64,000 nucleotides of DNA from Streptomyces longhuiensis (GTDB lineage Bacteria > Actinomycetota > Actinomycetes > Streptomycetales > Streptomycetaceae), in contig NZ_CP085173.1 of NCBI RefSeq assembly GCF_020616555.1, positions 3,979,501 to 4,043,500 on the forward strand, given 5' to 3'. The stretch's first letter is position 1; each line of letters starts with the position of its first letter. Of this stretch, positions 25,410 through 34,470 are shown one piece after another. The notes under the pieces are model-generated. The model saw only the letters and a list, made by a program, of their open reading frames with translations. It did not search any database and was not told the DNA's origin. The position numbers and the translations under genes are program-made.

Positions 25410-26267
25410 CTACGCGTCCTTGAGTTCCTGGCGCTGGCGCCCCAGACCCTCGATCTCCAGCTCCACCACGTCCCCGGCGCGCAGATACGGCTTCGGCTCG
25501 GGCTGCCCCATCGCCACACCCGCCGGCGTCCCCGTGTTGATCACGTCGCCCGGGTACAGGGTCATGAACTGGCTGACGTACCGGACGACCTCGGCGACCG
25601 GGAAGATCTGGTCGGCCGTCGAGCCGTTCTGCTTCAGCTCGCCGTTCACCCACAGTTTCAGGCCGAGCGCCTGCGGGTCCGCGACCTCGTCCGCCGTCAC
25701 GAGCCAGGGGCCCAGCGGGTTGAACGTCTCGCAGTTCTTGCCCTTGTCCCAGGTGCCGCCGCGCTCGATCTGGAACTCGCGCTCGGACACGTCGTGCGAC
25801 ACCGCGTATCCGGCGACGTGCGCGAGGGCCTCCTCGTGCGACTCCAGATAGCGCGCCGTACGCCCGATGACGATCGCCAGCTCGACCTCCCAGTCCGTCT
25901 TCACGGACTTGCGCGGTACGAGCACGGTGTCGTCGGGGCCGACGACCGTGTCCGCCGCCTTGAAGAAGACGACCGGCTCCGACGGCGGCTCGGCGCCGGT
26001 CTCGGCGGCGTGGTCGTGGTAGTTCAGGCCGATGCACACGACCTTGCCGATCCGCGCGACCGGCGGGCCCACCCGCAGGCCGTCCGCGTCGAGCGCGGGC
26101 AGCTCGCCGGACTCGGCGGCGGCCCGTACGCGCCCCAGCGCCGCATCGTCGGCGAGCAGCTCCCCGTCGATGTCGGGGACGACTCCGCCCAGGTCACGCA
26201 GGACACCTTCAGCGTCGAGCAGGGCCGGGCGCTCCGCCCCAGCGGTACCGACTCGCAGCAGCTTCAT
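25410..26267 (-). CDS. Fumarylacetoacetate hydrolase (FAH) family enzyme
   Basis: A 285-residue metal-dependent C-C hydrolase or decarboxylase/isomerase. The catalytic fold shows IGLNYHDHAAETG, FFKAADTVVGPDDTVLVP, DWEVELAIVIGR (metal Glu), KGKNCETFNPLGPWLV and GDVINTGTPAGVAMG. The first 70 residues form the usual N-terminal cap. The ATG at 26267 follows GGAGT and gives the family length. It would act on acylpyruvates or 2-keto-acid intermediates. No aromatic or sugar-acid operon lies nearby, so the substrate is open. It faces the UPF0303 gene across the intergenic repeat. Confidence 0.87.
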   Translation of the reverse strand: MKLLRVGTAGAERPALLDAEGVLRDLGGVVPDIDGELLADDAALGRVRAAAESGELPALDADGLRVGPPVARIGKVVCIGLNYHDHAAETGAEPPSEPVVFFKAADTVVGPDDTVLVPRKSVKTDWEVELAIVIGRTARYLESHEEALAHVAGYAVSHDVSEREFQIERGGTWDKGKNCETFNPLGPWLVTADEVADPQALGLKLWVNGELKQNGSTADQIFPVAEVVRYVSQFMTLYPGDVINTGTPAGVAMGQPEPKPYLRAGDVVELEIEGLGRQRQELKDA

Positions 26268-26323
26268 GGTTGAGACTCCTTGATCGAGGAGGGACCTCGC
26301 GACGGGTGCAGCCATCGGAGGAC

Positions 26324-26337
26324 TGGTCGATCGTCCA
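26324..26337. promoter_or_regulatory. Candidate operator upstream of FAH gene
   Basis: TGGTCGATCGTCCA is a near-perfect palindrome (12 of 14 bases) lying 57 bases upstream of the FAH start. It may bind a GntR or IclR-type regulator. This rests on symmetry and position alone. Confidence 0.35.
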
Positions 26338-26345
26338 AGGTCCCT

Positions 26346-26379
26346 GTCCAGTCCGCAATACCTCGTTCACGGACTGGAC
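26346..26379 (-). terminator. Hairpin terminator after yidC
   Basis: GTCCAGTCCG pairs perfectly with CGGACTGGAC across 14 bases, directly after the stop codon of the YidC gene on the minus strand. Confidence 0.7.
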
Positions 26380-26381
26380 CT

Positions 26382-27155
26382 TTACGCGGCAGTAGCAAGC
26401 GCCGCGGCGGAGGGCATGTCGCGGTAGAGGACGGCCCGCTCGACGGCGCTCCACGTCGTGCTCGTCACCACGTACAGGGCGGCGGCGAGCGGCACGAAGG
26501 CCACCGTGAACAGCGTCATGAACGACATCAGCGGCATGATCTTCGTCATCGAGGCCATCGCGCCCGCGCCCGGCGCCTGCGGCCCGTCCGCGGCGGCCGG
26601 CAGCATCGGCTGGGCGGCCATCTGACGCTTCGTGCGCGCGTAGTTGAAGCTCGCCACCGCCGCGACGATCGCGAACAGGACCAGATAGACGACGCCCTGC
26701 ACGCCGAAGAGACCGCCGTCCGCGAGCGCGTCCTTGAAGCGCCCGCCCAGCGGCGCGGCGCCGAGGGTGTGGCCGAGCAGGGCGTTGGGTTCACCGCCGA
26801 TGCTGCCGTTCGAGAACAGGTGGTACAGCAGGAAGAAGGCGGGGAGCTGGAAGAGGCTCGGCAGGCAGCCGGACAGCGGCGAGACCTTCTCCTCCTTGTG
26901 CAGCTCCATGATCGCCTTCTGGAGCTTCTCCGGGCTCTTCCTGTGCTTCTTGCGCAGCTCGGCGATGCGCGGCTGGAGCTTGGCGCGCTGGCGCTGCCCG
27001 CGGGCCGAGGCCCGGGACAGAGGGTGGACGAGAAGGCGTACGAACGCGGTGAACAGGACGATCGCCGCCGCGGTCGCCGAGGCGTGGAAGAGCGGGTCGA
27101 GCAGGTCGGCGATGTGCTCGACCAGGCTGGCGAAGACAGACATGAACGTCGACAT
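26382..27155 (-). CDS. YidC/Oxa1 membrane protein insertase paralogue
   Basis: A 257-residue insertase with five predicted helices. The hydrophilic-groove arginine is in FTAFVRLLVHPLSRAS. A basic cytosolic coiled segment (AKLQPRIAELRKKHRKSPEKLQKAI) follows, then GCLPSLFQLPAFFLLYHLF. The C-terminal helix pair starts at ITKIMPLMSFMTLF-like sequence (MTKIMPLMSFMTLFTV). There is no signal peptide and the C-terminal tail is short, unlike the main actinobacterial YidC beside rnpA. It is therefore a second copy, possibly for special membrane proteins. A DUF6412-like gene lies just upstream on the same strand. Confidence 0.88.
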   Translation of the reverse strand: MSTFMSVFASLVEHIADLLDPLFHASATAAAIVLFTAFVRLLVHPLSRASARGQRQRAKLQPRIAELRKKHRKSPEKLQKAIMELHKEEKVSPLSGCLPSLFQLPAFFLLYHLFSNGSIGGEPNALLGHTLGAAPLGGRFKDALADGGLFGVQGVVYLVLFAIVAAVASFNYARTKRQMAAQPMLPAAADGPQAPGAGAMASMTKIMPLMSFMTLFTVAFVPLAAALYVVTSTTWSAVERAVLYRDMPSAAALATAA

Positions 27156-27261
27156 GGGTGAGCCCTCCGGGGGTCCCGTCGTGCCGGAATCGGAAGACCG
27201 CCGGGAAGGGCGGCCGATCGGCGTGACGGCCCGTAGGGGGACTGCGGGTGGAGCGGGTCCC

Positions 27262-27573
27262 CTACGCGGCCGTCAGGAGGAGACGGCCGGGTGCTCGGGG
27301 GCGACTGCGCCCTCGGGCGTCGGGATCGCGCTGCGGCAGGAACGCGGTGCGTTGCTCACGGTCGCGCATCGCTGTACGGACCCGGGTGCGGGGCACGGCG
27401 GGGGCGCTGCGCGCGGCGAGCAGGGAGCAGACGGCGAGCGCGGAGCCCGCGGCGGCGGTCGCGGCGAACGCGACGGCGGCGGTGAGGCTGCCGGTGTCGA
27501 CGAGAACGGTCTCGACGAGAAGGAACAGGAGCAGGGCGGCGGGCCGCAGGGCCGTGGCCCAGGTGCGCGTCAT
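27262..27573 (-). CDS. Small membrane protein, DUF6412-like
   Basis: A 103-residue protein with two hydrophobic segments (about 11-24 and 31-54) and an Arg-rich, probably cytosolic C-terminal half (RTAMRDREQRTAFLPQRDPDARGR). The sequence QRDPDARGRSRPRAPG is typical of a short actinobacterial family annotated DUF6412 that often sits beside yidC. It is 106 bases upstream of yidC on the same strand and may be read with it. Function is unknown. Confidence 0.65.
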   Translation of the reverse strand: MTRTWATALRPAALLLFLLVETVLVDTGSLTAAVAFAATAAAGSALAVCSLLAARSAPAVPRTRVRTAMRDREQRTAFLPQRDPDARGRSRPRAPGRLLLTAA

Positions 27574-27685
27574 GTCCGGCGTCCCTCCTTCCCGCTGCTT
27601 CGTCCGTGCCCACGTGTTGTGGCGTTCTGCCCGTTATACAGGATGAGCCCCGACCGGATGAAGGGGCGGCTTCTCGGCCACCCGC

Positions 27686-28813
27686 TCACCGGGGCCGCAT
27701 CGACCGCAGCTTCCCCCACACCGCGAGCCGGTACCTGGACGTGTACTCGGGTGTGCAGGTGGTGAGCGTGATGTAGTACCCCGGCTCGCTGTACCCGGCA
27801 CCCCGCACGACCTCGCTGCGTGGCACACCCGCGATGACGCCGCCGTCGCGCGCGGAGGTCTGCGCGAGGGTCTTGTCGACGACGTACGTGTACACGGCGC
27901 CGCGGGTACGGACCTGGACCTCGTCGCCCTTGCGCAGCCGGTTGATGTACCGGAAGGGCTCCCCGTGGGTGTTGCGGTGCCCGGCGAGCGCGAAGTTCCC
28001 CGGGCGGCCGGGCTGGGCGGTGGCGGGGTAGTGGCCGACGTAACCCTTGTTGAGGACGTTCTGCTTCCCGACGCCCTCGGCGACGGGGACGGTGAGGCCG
28101 AGGCGCGGGATGGTGAGGACGGCGTAGGCCTGGTCCCAGCGGGGCGTTTCGCGGGAGACGGAGGTGGAGTCGGCGGATGTCCGGCCCCCGGACCCGCTCC
28201 CGGCCCCAGCGCCGCCCGACGAGCCGGCCTGGGTGTCGTCACCGGCCGGATCGGAGGCGCCGTCCCCGCCCCCGTCACCCCGCCCGTCCGAGGGGGTGGC
28301 CGCCCACTCGTGCTCCAGCGCCCGCACCTTGCGCTCGGCACCGGCTCTGGCCTCGCGATTCGTCCACCACAGCTGATGGACGACGAGGAGGAGAAGGACG
28401 ACCCCGAGAGTGACGGTGACCTCGGCACCGGTCCACAGGGCGCGGCGCAGGGCCGAGGGGCGGGGCCCCTGCGAAGGGCCCGGGGCCGCGGGGCGGCGCC
28501 TCTGCGGGCGGCCCTGGGTGGTCGAGGGGCGGCGACCGAACGCGCGGCGTCCTGCGCGCGGCGCTGAGGGCCAATGCCCGGGCACACGGCGTCCAGCGTG
28601 CGGCCCCTGCCGCACGACGACCGGCTGACGCTCCGGATCCCGATCCCGATCCCGATCCAGGTCCCGGTCGCGACCCAGGTCCCGGTCCCGGTCGCGATCC
28701 CGATCCAGGTCCCGGTCGCGACCCAGGTCCCGGTCCCGGTCGCGATCCCGTCGCCACTCCCGCTGCTTCCGCTCGCGCACGGCCGCAAGATAGGCCCTGC
28801 CTCCGTAACTCAC
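27686..28813 (-). CDS. Class E sortase with Arg-Asp cytoplasmic tail
   Basis: A 375-residue transpeptidase. Catalytic residues are His279 in LAGHRNTHG, Cys353 in TLTTCTPEY and Arg360 in YTSRYRLAV. A single helix at about 133-148 anchors it. After the helix lies a Gly/Asp/Ser linker (170-220). The cytosolic N-terminus is unusual: residues 21-60 are almost only Arg and Asp, encoded by a 48-base tandem repeat. Class E enzymes in Streptomyces attach LAXTG proteins such as long chaplins; the LARTG protein at 21306 is a candidate client. It diverges from the DUF3592 gene at 28904. Confidence 0.9.
   Translation of the reverse strand: MSYGGRAYLAAVRERKQREWRRDRDRDRDLGRDRDLDRDRDRDRDLGRDRDLDRDRDRDPERQPVVVRQGPHAGRRVPGHWPSAPRAGRRAFGRRPSTTQGRPQRRRPAAPGPSQGPRPSALRRALWTGAEVTVTLGVVLLLLVVHQLWWTNREARAGAERKVRALEHEWAATPSDGRGDGGGDGASDPAGDDTQAGSSGGAGAGSGSGGRTSADSTSVSRETPRWDQAYAVLTIPRLGLTVPVAEGVGKQNVLNKGYVGHYPATAQPGRPGNFALAGHRNTHGEPFRYINRLRKGDEVQVRTRGAVYTYVVDKTLAQTSARDGGVIAGVPRSEVVRGAGYSEPGYYITLTTCTPEYTSRYRLAVWGKLRSMRPR
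28653..28748. repeat. 48-base tandem repeat inside the class E sortase
   Basis: Two copies of a 48-base unit (28653-28700 and 28701-28748) are nearly or fully identical. Shorter CGATCC-type repetition flanks them to about 28635. The unit is 16 codons, so gain or loss keeps frame; it encodes the Arg-Asp tail. Confidence 0.9.
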
Positions 28814-28903
28814 CAGGGAACCGACCGGCCGGACCTCACCGGTGAACTCCCCGCCCGGCTGCCTGCGGGCCGTCCGGCCGGCCCGCCCTTAAGCTCACGC
28901 CTC

Positions 28904-29353
28904 ATGGGTCCCCTCTGGCTGCTCGCGCTGATCCCCTTCGTCTCAGGCCTCGTCCTGGCCACCTCACAAGTGCTGCAACTCGTCACCGAGACGCTCCGGC
29001 GCAGCACCGGCACGGTGGTCGACGCGACGGTGACGGGCCATGTCGCGTCGAACGAGGCGTCGTACGCGGTGCTGCACCCGGTGGTCAGCTGGACGGCGGC
29101 CGACGGCACGGCGCACGAACAGGCGCTGCCCGACGAGGTGGGCCCCCACGCGCTCCCGGAAGGCCGCCGCGTACGCGTGCGCTTCGACCCGGCACACCCC
29201 GGTCTCGCGGCCTTGGACACCGACGGCCGCTACCGCTCGTGCGTGGTCTGGCTGTGGGCGGGGACGGTCCTGTGGGCGGGCACGCTGGCCGTGGTGGTCG
29301 TGCGCATGGCGTACGTATTGAACGAAAGCAACGGCTACGCGAGGCTGTGGTGA
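28904..29353 (+). CDS. DUF3592-type membrane protein
   Basis: A 149-residue protein with an N-terminal helix (LWLLALIPFVSGLVLATSQVL), a soluble domain (VVDATVTGHVASNEASYAVLHPVVSW to VRVRFDPAHPGLAALD) and a second helix (VWLWAGTVLWAGTLAVVVV). This is the third protein of this architecture in the window. The ATG at 28904 gives a proper first helix; no clear ribosome site is seen, and the upstream frame is the reverse of the sortase repeat. It lies 90 bases from the divergent class E sortase. Function is unknown. Confidence 0.72.
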   Translation: MGPLWLLALIPFVSGLVLATSQVLQLVTETLRRSTGTVVDATVTGHVASNEASYAVLHPVVSWTAADGTAHEQALPDEVGPHALPEGRRVRVRFDPAHPGLAALDTDGRYRSCVVWLWAGTVLWAGTLAVVVVRMAYVLNESNGYARLW

Positions 29354-29393
29354 CCTGGCGCCGGTGACGGTGGTCGGCAGTACGGTGTCACCC

Positions 29394-30437
29394 ATGCGCC
29401 CCGACACGCCTGCTACGCCCGCCGAGCCTGTAGACCCTGTCAACCACATCGCCGAAGCCGAGCGCCTGGAGCGCATCGCCGGCCTGTACCCGGAGGACGC
29501 GGAGCAGTTGCTCCTCCAGGCCGCGGCGCACTACGAACTGGCGGACGCCCGCCAACGCGCGGCCTCGCTGTACGACGGCCTCATCGCCGGACCGCCGTCC
29601 GAGCTGGACCAGCCGCATCTGGTGAAGGCCCTGATGGCCGCGAACCTGTGGGAGTACGGCCACGAGGCCGAGGCCCGCGCAATCATCACGGGCATCCGGA
29701 CCGCGGCCCCCAGGGACCCGGCCGCGTACGTGATCGTGGCGGAGGCCCTGGAGTCGCACGACGAACTGGAAGCGGCGCAGGAGTCCTTCACGGAGGCCCT
29801 GACGCTGCTCCTGCCGGAGGCGGAGCGCACGAACCCGCCGTACGAGACGCATCCGCTGCTCCTGGGCCGCCACCGCGTACGCCGCCTGATCGGCTCGGCG
29901 CACGACGAGTGGGACGCGCTGGCCGACCGCGTCAACAAGGCCGAGGTGACCCTGGACGAACTCCACGACCCGAACCGGACGTGGGCGCTCGGCTCGGACA
30001 ACCCGGCGGAGCTGAGGGCCGAAATCCTGCGCCTGCGCGCGGAGTTGGGCTCGTACCGGCAGGCCCTGTCCCGCCCGTTCCCGGTGGCGGTACTGAACTG
30101 GCCGTCGACGGAGCTGACGGAACTCCTGGCCGCGTACCCCTCCCTCTCCGCCGAATACCCGTCCCACGAAGAGCACTTGGCGACCATAGAGTCCTCCCTT
30201 CGCGAACTCGCGGCCTCGGGCACACCGAACCTCGGCATCGTCGCGGGCACGGTCCCGTCGTACGAGGCGTTCGCGGCGTCGGAGTCCTCGTCCCCCACAG
30301 ACGCGTCGCTGCTGCCGCAGTACGCCACGACGCTGGCGGCCCGAGGCCGCGCGATTCCGTGGCCGCCGGAGCGGGGGGCGGAGTGCTGGTGCGGGTCGGG
30401 GCGGGTTTATGGGGAGTGTCATGGGGCGCAGGGGTAG
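29394..30437 (+). CDS. SEC-C motif protein with helical (TPR-like) body
   Basis: A 347-residue soluble protein. Residues about 20-130 form paired helices (HIAEAERLERIAGLYPEDAEQLL, AAAHYELADARQRAASLYDGLI, AYVIVAEALESHDELEAAQESFTEAL) that look like tetratricopeptide repeats. The C-terminus is a SEC-C zinc motif: the residues CWCGSG and, after RVYGE, CH. SEC-C binds zinc and often mediates contact with SecB or ribosome-associated partners. Homologues in Streptomyces are uncharacterised. The ATG at 29394 is chosen because the preceding codons look non-coding. Confidence 0.8.
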   Translation: MRPDTPATPAEPVDPVNHIAEAERLERIAGLYPEDAEQLLLQAAAHYELADARQRAASLYDGLIAGPPSELDQPHLVKALMAANLWEYGHEAEARAIITGIRTAAPRDPAAYVIVAEALESHDELEAAQESFTEALTLLLPEAERTNPPYETHPLLLGRHRVRRLIGSAHDEWDALADRVNKAEVTLDELHDPNRTWALGSDNPAELRAEILRLRAELGSYRQALSRPFPVAVLNWPSTELTELLAAYPSLSAEYPSHEEHLATIESSLRELAASGTPNLGIVAGTVPSYEAFAASESSSPTDASLLPQYATTLAARGRAIPWPPERGAECWCGSGRVYGECHGAQG

Positions 30438-30574
30438 CAGCTCCTGGGCCTCGGCGGAGTGATCCCACGGGGCGCGTCAGGAACGGCAGCTCACTCAAAA
30501 CTCCTCACCCAGCCAGAACATCGTTGGCCCCTGATAGAACATCTGCATAAGCCAGATGACTTTCGGGGGCAAGC

Positions 30575-33500
30575 GTGTCTGACATCAGCAACTCAACGTC
30601 GGTTCCGTCAGCCGGGCTGTACGAGCAACTCATCACCATGCGTTTTGAGAAGCAGCTCAAGGAACTAGCCAACCTCGGATGGAATCCGGTCAGCGGTGCT
30701 GTCGGAGAGCAATCCGTTCCCCACGTGCTAGCACGACACGTAGCCACGACGGTCAAGCGCGTCCTCGAAGGCATAGCAGCCGAAGAGCGAGTGCACGCAG
30801 CCAACCACATCCTGGAGTCCATAAGCACCCTGGACGGAGCTCGGGAGTGGGTTGAGCTGGTGGCCGAAGGCCCTCGCCAACTCCTGGCTCTGGCACGGCA
30901 AGAAGCGCCTGGTGTCTTCTCCATCCGGCCCGCCACTCCCCTCTCCGACGCTGGACTCATCACCAACTCACCAGATGACCCCAGCCTCGGCTTTGAGCTG
31001 CGCGCCGAGCTCGCCACCGCAGACCGCGTGGACCTCCTCTGCGCCTTCGTCAAATGGCACGGCTTGCACGTCATCGAAAAGTCCTTGGCAGCAGCGCGCG
31101 ACCGGGGCGTACCCATACGCGTCCTCACGACTACCTACATCGGCGCTACCGACCGTCGAGCCCTGGATCGGTTGGTAACCGAATTCAATGCCGAAGTCAA
31201 GGTCAACTACGAGACACGGTCGACGCGGCTCCACGCCAAAGCCTGGCTGTTCCATCGCAATAGTGGCTACGACACCGGGTATGTAGGCAGTTCCAACCTC
31301 TCCAAAGCAGCTCTCCTCGACGGCTTGGAGTGGAACGTACGACTGTCCTCTGTTGCTACACCGGATGTGATGCGCAAGTTCGGGGCGACATTTGACGCGT
31401 ACTGGAGCGACCCGTCCTTTGAGTCGTACGATCCAGAAGCTGACGGCACACGCCTAGCGGAAGCGCTCCTCATCGCGAGCGGCTCCTCGTCGAAAACGGA
31501 CACCCCTCGCAGGATCACGCTCTCCGGCCTCGAAGTCCGCCCGTACGCGCATCAGCGCGACATGCTCGAGCGCCTCGAGGTCGAGCGAGAGGTACATGAT
31601 CGGCACAGCAACCTTCTTGTGGCCGCTACTGGCACCGGCAAGACGGTGATGGCCGCGCTCGACTACAAGCAGCTCCGCAAAAAGGCTGGTCGCGACCTAC
31701 GGTTGCTGTTCGTCGCCCATCGCAAGGAAATCCTCCAGCAGTCGATGCGTACGTACCAAGACGTGCTGGTGGACGCCAACTTCGGGGAGGCGATGCACAG
31801 TGGAGAGTCACCCGAGCAGCGAACTCACGTGTTTGCCAGCGTTCAGTCGCTCACTGCGCGCGCCCTGGAAAACTTGCCGTCTGATCACTTTGACGTGATC
31901 GTCATCGATGAGTTCCATCATGGAACCGCGCCGACCTATCGAAAGATCATCGAGCACTTCAAGCCTCTGGAACTACTCGGCCTGACCGCAACGCCGGAGC
32001 GAGCAGACGGCCGCAACATCCAAGATGAATTCTTCGATGGCCGGATCGCTGCCGAAATGCGACTTTGGGAAGCTCTGGAGAACGACCTCCTCAGCCCCTT
32101 CCACTACTTCGGCATCAGCGACAATACCGACTTGAGCTCAGTAACTTGGAAGCGGGGCGGCTATGACGAAACCGCCCTCAGTAACGTAGTGACGGGCAAC
32201 AAGACACGAGCTCGGCTCATCGTAAAGAAAGTCCAAGAGAAGATTTCAGATCCGGGATCTATGCGAGCCCTTGGGTTCTGCGTCTCGGTACGGCACGCAG
32301 AGTTCATGGCCGACTTCTTCCAATCTGCTGGACTCAACGCCATCGCACTGTCCGGCGAGACAGATGCAGAGACGCGCAAGCGGGCACTTGACGACCTCAA
32401 GACTGGGGATCTCCAAGTTATCTTCTCGGTCGACCTCTTTAACGAGGGGTTGGATATTCCCGATGTGGATACGTTGCTCTTGCTGCGTCCCACAGCCAGC
32501 GCAACGGTTTTCCTTCAGCAACTCGGACGCGGTCTGCGGCGCACCGAGGACAAGGCCGTTTTGATGGTGCTCGACTTCATCGGTCAGCACCGCAAGGAGT
32601 TCCGCTTCGAGAACCAGTTCCGGGCACTGACAAACCTAACCCGGAAGCGACTCCTCGACCACATAGAAGCGGACTTCCCCCAGCTTCCATCGGGTTGCCA
32701 AATTCTCCTCGAGGAGAAGGCCAAGCACACCATCCTCGACAACATCAAGGCACAAATCGGCGTGAACGTGACTGCTCTCTCCCGAGAGGTAGCGGATTAC
32801 GGCGAGACTCGATTGAGCCGCTATCTCGAGGAAAGCGGACGAGAGTTGAAGGAGCTCTACCGCGGTAGCGGCAACTCGTGGACGGGCCTTCTCCGTAGAG
32901 CTCGGCTCCTCAAGGACGAGCCGCCAACAGGTGAGGCGGCGCTCCTCAAGCGCGTGCCGTCCTTCCTGCACGTGGACGATCCGCTGCGCGTGGCGGCATA
33001 CACACGGATGCTCCAGGACAACGCACCTGCCTATGTGGACCTCGACGGGCAGGGGCAGGCCTACGCCCGCATGCTCTTCTTCCAGTTGTGGCCGCTAGGC
33101 GGCACTACGCGAAAAGGCTTCGCGGACTATGACGCCGGGTTCGCTGCCCTGCGGGAGCAGCACGCCGTGCGCAGCGAGTTGCGCCAAGTGCTCGCGTACA
33201 ACCTCGCCCGCACCGAACACGTCCCGGTTCCCCTGCTTGGCGACCATGCCGGAGTGCCGCTAACCGTCCACGCCTCGTACACCCGCGAGGAGATCCTTCC
33301 GGCGCTCGGCCAGTCGTACATCGGGGGGTTCATGCCGGGCGACTTCCGCGAGGGCGTGAAGTGGTGCGAGTCCTTCAAGACGGACGCCTTGCTGATCACT
33401 CGCGAGAAGGATGAGAAGGACTTCTCCCCACAAACCCGCTACCACGACTATGCGGTGACTACAAAGCTCTTCCACTGGGAGTCTCAGAACCAGACGTCGG

Positions 33501-33733
33501 AAAGCTCTCCCACCGGACAGCGCTACCAGCACCATGTCGCCGAAGGTAGTCATGTTCTTCTCTTCGTGCGCCGATACAAGAGCACCGATATCGGCGGCGC
33601 CCAACCATGGATGCTGCTCGGCCCGGCCGAGTACGAAAAGCACGAGGGCAGCAAGCCGATGGCGATCACATGGAAGCTCAAGCACGAAATTCCGGCGGAA
33701 GTATGGACGTACTCGGCCGTAGCCGCCAGCTAG
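30575..33733 (+). CDS. PLD-nuclease / SF2 helicase / DUF3427 protein
   Basis: A 1052-residue multi-domain protein. The N-terminal region leads to a phospholipase-D-like domain (about 140-270) with His220-x-Lys222 in RLHAKAW and Asn241 in GSSNLS. An SF2 helicase follows: Walker A GTGKT at 353-357, DEFH box at 445-448, GLTATPER and the arginine-finger motif QQLGRGLRR near 650. The last 350 residues match DUF3427. This architecture is seen in bacterial defence islands, but its activity is not established. GTG at 30575 has GGGGG upstream. Codon use is less GC-biased than the neighbours, consistent with acquisition. Confidence 0.88.
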   Translation: MSDISNSTSVPSAGLYEQLITMRFEKQLKELANLGWNPVSGAVGEQSVPHVLARHVATTVKRVLEGIAAEERVHAANHILESISTLDGAREWVELVAEGPRQLLALARQEAPGVFSIRPATPLSDAGLITNSPDDPSLGFELRAELATADRVDLLCAFVKWHGLHVIEKSLAAARDRGVPIRVLTTTYIGATDRRALDRLVTEFNAEVKVNYETRSTRLHAKAWLFHRNSGYDTGYVGSSNLSKAALLDGLEWNVRLSSVATPDVMRKFGATFDAYWSDPSFESYDPEADGTRLAEALLIASGSSSKTDTPRRITLSGLEVRPYAHQRDMLERLEVEREVHDRHSNLLVAATGTGKTVMAALDYKQLRKKAGRDLRLLFVAHRKEILQQSMRTYQDVLVDANFGEAMHSGESPEQRTHVFASVQSLTARALENLPSDHFDVIVIDEFHHGTAPTYRKIIEHFKPLELLGLTATPERADGRNIQDEFFDGRIAAEMRLWEALENDLLSPFHYFGISDNTDLSSVTWKRGGYDETALSNVVTGNKTRARLIVKKVQEKISDPGSMRALGFCVSVRHAEFMADFFQSAGLNAIALSGETDAETRKRALDDLKTGDLQVIFSVDLFNEGLDIPDVDTLLLLRPTASATVFLQQLGRGLRRTEDKAVLMVLDFIGQHRKEFRFENQFRALTNLTRKRLLDHIEADFPQLPSGCQILLEEKAKHTILDNIKAQIGVNVTALSREVADYGETRLSRYLEESGRELKELYRGSGNSWTGLLRRARLLKDEPPTGEAALLKRVPSFLHVDDPLRVAAYTRMLQDNAPAYVDLDGQGQAYARMLFFQLWPLGGTTRKGFADYDAGFAALREQHAVRSELRQVLAYNLARTEHVPVPLLGDHAGVPLTVHASYTREEILPALGQSYIGGFMPGDFREGVKWCESFKTDALLITREKDEKDFSPQTRYHDYAVTTKLFHWESQNQTSESSPTGQRYQHHVAEGSHVLLFVRRYKSTDIGGAQPWMLLGPAEYEKHEGSKPMAITWKLKHEIPAEVWTYSAVAAS

Positions 33734-33749
33734 CCAAGGTCAGTGGAGG

Positions 33750-33772
33750 GCCACGACCACCCCGGTCGTGGC
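33750..33772. terminator. Two-way hairpin between helicase and the gene at 33777
   Basis: GCCACGACC pairs with GGTCGTGGC around a five-base loop, between convergent stop codons. Confidence 0.65.
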
Positions 33773-33776
33773 TCTC

Positions 33777-34361
33777 TTACGTGGACGGCTGGCGCGGGTC
33801 GCGCAGCACCTGTCCAGCAAACTCAAGGAAGCTAGTCCGTAGGGACGTCACACCTCGACTCTCCTCTACCCACCGACCCCATCTCAACTCCAGGTCTCCC
33901 GTGGCATCGGCGACTCCATGTTGGGCTTGCGTCAATGCCACTGCAGCTTCAGCCGTCTTGGCACGGAGGAGTTGAGCCAAGCGCACCGCTTCATCAGGGC
34001 CCCAGAGCGCGAGTTGGCTCGTGCAGGACTGCAAAGTAAAGACGTGGTTTGTGAGTTCGTCGCGTTCGGCGTCGGGAAAACTGCCTCCGCGACGTATCAC
34101 AGCAGCTGCTCGCTTCAGCGTGTCCTCTGCCGCCGAGTGAGCATCAAGTAGCTTCGTGCAGGCCTGCTGCCGCTGCTCCCGTACCCATTGAAGATGTTCC
34201 ACTGTGGCTTGACGCTCTACTTGGACGAGCGCCGCTTCAACAGCCTTCGCTCCGCCGATTCTCGCGCCTCGCACACCCGCCATTGCGCCAACTGCCGCGC
34301 CAACGAGCGCGCCTCCGGTGCCCACGATGCCGGCAACTACCCCCGCTAGCCCTTGATCCAT
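33777..34361 (-). CDS. Unknown protein with glycine-rich hydrophobic N-terminus
   Basis: A 194-residue protein of no recognised family. Residues 5-30 (LAGVVAGIVGTGGALVGAAVGAMAG) form a glycine-zipper-like hydrophobic segment. The rest is alpha-helical and charged, with coiled-coil character (VEAALVQVERQATVEHLQWVREQRQQACTKLLDAHSAAEDTLKRA). This layout is seen in small membrane-attached helical proteins. The start is placed at ATG 34361, which begins directly with the hydrophobic part. It lies between the helicase and the SRA-like gene, so it may belong to the same accessory unit despite its opposite strand. Confidence 0.62.
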   Translation of the reverse strand: MDQGLAGVVAGIVGTGGALVGAAVGAMAGVRGARIGGAKAVEAALVQVERQATVEHLQWVREQRQQACTKLLDAHSAAEDTLKRAAAVIRRGGSFPDAERDELTNHVFTLQSCTSQLALWGPDEAVRLAQLLRAKTAEAAVALTQAQHGVADATGDLELRWGRWVEESRGVTSLRTSFLEFAGQVLRDPRQPST

Positions 34362-34470
34362 GCACGCATCATCCTCGACAGCAAGCTGGTCAGTCGAGAC
34401 ACACCCCAAGTCGCTTACCTATCAGCCAAGTTGCCCCGTCGCTGTCTGTGGAAGCAACTAGCCTTTGATC

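Noticed and set aside
27262..27646. Plus-strand frames over the DUF6412-like gene
   Set aside because: They are low-complexity and lack ribosome sites; the minus-strand frame has two sensible membrane segments.
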